A DNA stretch of 11,673 nucleotides from Ochromonadaceae sp. CCMP2298 (lineage: Eukaryota > Sar > Synurophyceae > Ochromonadales > Ochromonadaceae): the NCBI GenBank assembly GCA_026770595.1, contig MU634520.1:1-11673 (forward strand), given 5' to 3'. Each line of letters begins with the position of its first letter. The stretch's first letter is position 1. Of the stretch, positions 10,701 through 11,673 are shown piece by piece. The position numbers and the translations under genes were made by a program. Below the pieces are notes generated by a model. It had not been told where the DNA came from. It ran no database searches and saw nothing but the letters and a program-made list of their open reading frames with translations.

Positions 10701-11389
10701 TTGGCGCCCTGCTGATGCACCTGCTGCACGCGCCGCACACGCTCCTCGTCTGTCTGCGCTCTGTAGCGCAGCAGCAGAGTGGGCATGAGCACTGTGGTGG
10801 GCCAGAGGGCGGCAATCTCTCGCCGCTCGTGCGCGCGCGCGGCCTTCTCCTTCATGATGAGCACCATGCTCTCGGCCAGCTTCTCGCGCAGGGGCTTCAT
10901 AAGTCGCGCCACCTCCTCGTCGATGCCGGCGGACAGGCGATCGACCTTTTCTTTATTATCGACAAGCTCGGCGGTGAGGCTGGTGATCTGCCCGTTGAGC
11001 GCCATGATGAAATCCTCCTGCGATGCCACCCGCTTCTGCAGCCCCGCGATCACCTTCCTCACCATCCCGTTGTACGGGATACTCCCACTGACGCGCGCGC
11101 CGGCCTTACTGATCCCCGTCAGGCCCCCCACGATCTGGTCAATCTGCGCGTCGAAGGAGGCCTTGGCGTCATTGAGGTTGAGGAACACCTGCTTGGCAGA
11201 GTCCTTCCACAGCTTGTCCACGTTCCGCAGCGAGTTCATCTCCGTCTTGGTCTTGTTCAGCGCTATGTCGCTCCCCCTCTTCTGCATCTCGATGGTCTTG
11301 CACTTGGCCTTCCACTTGGCCACCTCATCCTGCAGGTCTTTGATCTCCTCGTTCACGTACTCATCGTCTCCTCGCTCGTCGTCCGCCAT
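1701..11389 (-). CDS. Giant WW / coiled-coil / C2 / armadillo / zinc-ribbon protein, 4 exons, 3060 aa
   Basis: Predicted multi-domain scaffold; no named family recognised. Exons are 11389-8846, 8717-8195, 8013-6941 and 6743-1701. They join in phase (0, 1, 0) to give 3060 residues ending at TGA 1703-1701. The start is the first ATG after an in-frame TGA at 11401-11399, with A at -3 and G at +4. Domains in order: helical N terminus (1-240), two WW-like domains (247-274, 303-330), coiled coil (490-586), acidic linker with basic cluster RKRRRKSK (655-662), C2-like domain (about 931-1066), coiled coils (about 1330-1870), armadillo repeats (about 1888-2637), zinc ribbon (C2712, C2715, C2726, C2729), and a disordered tail with Q6. 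No signal peptide or membrane segment is visible inside the exons. C2 suggests membrane or protein docking, WW proline-motif binding and ARM a long binding groove. A cytoskeletal, ciliary or trafficking scaffold is inference. The main doubt is the exact ends of intron 2. Confidence 0.85.
1872..1889 (-). repeat. CAG x6 (polyglutamine) in the C-terminal tail
   Basis: Six CAG codons on the minus strand encode Q2999-Q3004 in a Gln-, Ser- and Pro-rich disordered tail. Pure CAG usage, rather than mixed CAA/CAG, suggests a young or slippage-prone trinucleotide repeat. The whole tail after the armadillo array (residues 2638-3060, apart from the zinc ribbon) is low complexity. Confidence 0.85.
2277..2354 (-). 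repeat. Hexanucleotide-periodic Gly-X tract
   Basis: The plus strand shows six-base periodicity (CACCCA, TACCCT, TACCCA, CACCCC and variants). On the coding strand this makes alternating Gly-X dipeptides at residues about 2844-2869 (GVGVGSDGGVGKGMGAGSG). It is in frame, disordered, and likely to vary in copy number. Confidence 0.65.
2697..2750 (-). other. Four-cysteine zinc ribbon after the armadillo array
   Basis: Residues 2712-2729 read CRNCFKRQDLHGTSCVSC, giving CxxC-x10-CxxC with C2712, C2715, C2726 and C2729. This is the ligand pattern of a small zinc ribbon. It is preceded by a hydrophobic segment (ALLLQLAPFNYVV) and followed by GHRLLVDPDVTEIELRRAF. Such ribbons bind proteins or nucleic acids; which applies here cannot be told. 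Confidence 0.7.
2973..5222 (-). other. Armadillo repeat array, about 14-15 repeats
   Basis: Residues about 1888-2637. Repeats of about 42-44 residues end in the typical NGG/SGA/YGG turn before the next helix, for example FGKSGAIEVLVDLC, LEYGGVEVLVRVI, GSKGGVEALFLVL, YENGGIDAIVAL and LEVGGVDVLLGIA. Third helices such as AAVTIANLC, TSALSNLT, AEMLANVS, LVLGNIA, SLEILCNLC and LWTLRNLL are clear. An isolated repeat-like piece (about 1896-1937) is separated by a basic insert (RQRRQWSLRAARRR region) from the main array starting near 2031. ARM arrays form a right-handed superhelix that binds extended partners. The partner here is unknown. Confidence 0.9.
5223..6743 (-). other. Central coiled-coil region
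   Basis: Residues about 1381-1887, all in exon 4, continuing a helical run that starts near 1330 in exon 3. Several amphipathic charged stretches are separated by short breaks: about 1389-1460, 1483-1563, 1642-1689, 1718-1757 and 1839-1866. Typical segments are REECQ-like and LxxEL/RxxLE-rich. Cys and aromatic residues are scattered, so it may be several shorter coiled coils rather than one rod. It probably supports self-association and spaces the C2 domain from the armadillo array. Confidence 0.65.
6744..6940 (-). other. Intron 3 (197 bp, phase 0)
   Basis: Donor CGCAAG/GTGAGC and acceptor TACCCACAG/ACGAAC on the minus strand. Exon 3 ends in KKECRK and exon 4 begins TNLKYDAYMQI, keeping a charged helical register. 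The intron is strongly pyrimidine-rich on the coding strand and packed with short repeats. Reading through it adds low-complexity Leu/Pro/Tyr sequence unlike the flanking protein, which supports its removal. Confidence 0.9.
6867..6908. repeat. 14-bp tandem repeat, three copies, in intron 3
   Basis: Three adjoining 14-base units on the plus strand: GGATACAAGGTATA (6867-6880), AGATACAAGGTGTA (6881-6894) and AGATACAAAGACTA (6895-6908). Related GGTATA/GGTATG motifs recur at 6755-6772 and near 6788 and 6807 in the same intron. Confidence 0.85.
8014..8194 (-). other. Intron 2 (181 bp, phase 1) with atypical donor
   Basis: Donor GCAGAG/GTGCTC and acceptor CGAACAG/GGCACA on the minus strand. The split codon G+GG makes Gly1023 and joins AFVGR to HIHIDSV, restoring the C2 strand order. 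The donor departs from GTRAGT at positions 4-6, so the exact 5' end is less certain than in the other introns. The sequence near the acceptor is a pyrimidine/TATA-rich repeat. Confidence 0.65.
8031..8071. repeat. GGTAYATA-type short repeats in intron 2
   Basis: On the plus strand, GGTACATA, GGTGCATA, GGTATATA, TATGTA and GGTATATA follow each other within about 40 bases. The motif is related to the GGTATA elements of intron 3. It lies just upstream of the acceptor, where it supplies a pyrimidine-rich tract on the coding strand. Confidence 0.65.
8718..8845 (-). other. Intron 1 (128 bp, phase 0)
   Basis: Donor CGCAG/GTGAGT and acceptor CCCTTAG/GTGGCG on the minus strand. Exon 1 is 2544 bases (848 codons), so the junction falls between codons: GTSQ joins VAQLSAQKYEHW. 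The intron is pyrimidine-rich on the coding strand and contains a degenerate minisatellite. Its length is not a multiple of three. Confidence 0.9.
8734..8842. repeat. Degenerate minisatellite inside intron 1
   Basis: On the plus strand TAAATACACGTGTGGTA (8736-8752) recurs as TAAATACACGTATGGTA (8761-8777), 16 of 17 bases the same and 25 bases apart. Weaker copies follow: GATACACACGTTGA near 8790 and GATAAATGCAAATGTA near 8812. Each is followed by a purine-rich segment ending in a G run. Units are about 22-29 bases. Confidence 0.7.
9404..9919 (-). other. Charged coiled coil followed by acidic linker and basic cluster
   Basis: Residues about 490-586 are rich in Glu, Lys, Arg and Gln with heptad-like spacing (VMEEKLEKRTERVRDSLKD, then EEEKRALLEREKERREQQ), typical of a coiled coil or long single helix. 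Residues about 592-650 are a Glu/Gly-rich acidic segment. It ends in RKRRRKSK (655-662), which resembles a monopartite nuclear localisation signal but could equally be a lipid- or tubulin-binding patch. Low-complexity charge makes this region uninformative for family assignment. Confidence 0.7.
10400..10651 (-). other. Pair of degenerate WW domains
   Basis: Residues 247-274 and 303-330 of the giant protein. The first starts WELKYDDYGRAFYEH and ends TDFEKP. The second starts DWSLQTDHKGEVFYRH and ends VSYVSP. Each keeps the first Trp (W247, W303), the Gly and aromatic pair of the central strand (FY), the His, and the closing Pro (P272, P328). In both, the second signature Trp is another aromatic (F269, Y325). 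That position normally helps form the proline-ligand groove, so binding is probably altered but not necessarily lost. The spacer between them is Gly- and Asp-rich. Confidence 0.8.
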
Positions 11390-11558
11390 GATTCCCTCTC
11401 AACGCTTGCTGCGAGCGAATGGCGCAATGGAGCTAGCCGAACTCAGATGCGCACAGCTAGGGCGCTGGCGGCCGAACGAGCAACGAAAGTGCTCCTCACA
11501 TTGGCATCGGCAAGAGAAGAAGAGTCCCAGGCATCTCATTAGAGAGGATGCGTACGGT

Positions 11559-11573
11559 TTTGCCACTGGCAAA
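11559..11573. promoter_or_regulatory. Perfect palindrome TTTGCCA-C-TGGCAAA
   Basis: Seven-base arms around a single central base, about 170 bases upstream of the start codon of the giant gene. The symmetry fits a site for a dimeric transcription factor. No factor is assigned. Confidence 0.4.
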
Positions 11574-11637
11574 TGTTGGGTTACTGGATTTTGACGCGGG
11601 TTTTGAAGTTTTTTTGCCTGTGATGGGAACAAAAACC

Positions 11638-11650
11638 ATCCAATTTGGAT
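11638..11650. promoter_or_regulatory. Perfect palindrome ATCCAA-T-TTGGAT
   Basis: Six-base arms around one central base, about 250 bases upstream of the start codon. It contains CCAAT on the plus strand. With the palindrome at 11559 it gives two symmetric elements, both with CCA/TGG half sites, in one short flank. Confidence 0.35.
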
Positions 11651-11673
11651 CATACAGACCCAAAAACCACGGT

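Larger units (their letters stand above)
11390..11673 (-). promoter_or_regulatory. Upstream flank / probable promoter and 5' UTR of the giant gene
   Basis: This 284-base flank precedes the giant gene. An in-frame TGA at 11401-11399 closes the frame just before the ATG. An 84-codon open stretch upstream of it (11653-11399) shares the frame but shows no domain or helical pattern. Two perfect short palindromes occur, at 11559-11573 and 11638-11650. No TATA box in a convincing position was seen, and no plus-strand gene start is supported. Confidence 0.45.

Noticed and set aside
10265-11542. Long 425-codon plus-strand open frame antisense to exon 1
   Set aside because: Leu/His-rich with no domain. 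It mirrors the minus-strand coding frame, where GC-rich codon use removes antisense stops. The minus frame has clear WW and coiled-coil content.
11399-11653. 84-codon minus-strand frame just upstream of the giant gene
   Set aside because: It ends at the in-frame TGA before the ATG, has an irregular Cys/Arg/Ser composition, and shows no domain. More likely promoter or 5' UTR than a gene or an extra exon.

Overview
This window looks like nuclear DNA from a GC-rich eukaryotic microbe. The evidence is three GT-AG introns in one gene, an AATAAA poly(A) signal, an A at -3 and G at +4 around the main ATG, and domain types typical of eukaryotes (WW, C2, armadillo, ankyrin, RING-like). Standard stop codons are used. 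No bacterial operon signals, rRNA, tRNA, CRISPR array or transposon were seen. The short introns, dense coding and very long exons suggest a gene-dense protist or alga. The lineage cannot be fixed from this sequence alone.

Layout: two convergent genes. On the left, plus strand (34-1042, possibly starting before the window), is a small ankyrin-repeat protein with a Pro/Met-rich linker and a RING-like cysteine cluster. Its reading frame breaks near 278-281. A gap of about 660 bases (1043-1700) follows: a purine-rich tract with repeated AGGCAG, then AT-rich sequence that carries the poly(A) signal of the opposing gene.

The rest (11389 down to 1701, minus strand) is one giant gene of four exons and three introns of 128, 181 and 197 bases. 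The exons join in phase and give a predicted protein of 3060 residues. From the N terminus it has an N-terminal helical region, two degenerate WW domains, a charged coiled coil, an acidic linker with a basic cluster, a C2-like domain split by intron 2, a long second set of coiled coils, about 14-15 armadillo repeats, a four-cysteine zinc ribbon, and a disordered Gly/Pro/Gln-rich tail. I do not recognise a named family with this order of domains. It looks like a large cytoskeletal or membrane-associated scaffold, but that is inference. The upstream flank (11390-11673) has two perfect short palindromes and no convincing gene.

No functional link between the two genes can be drawn. Both are built from protein-binding modules. 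The main points for a second look are the unusual domain order of the giant protein, its degenerate WW pair, the minisatellites inside all three introns, and the frame break in the ankyrin gene.
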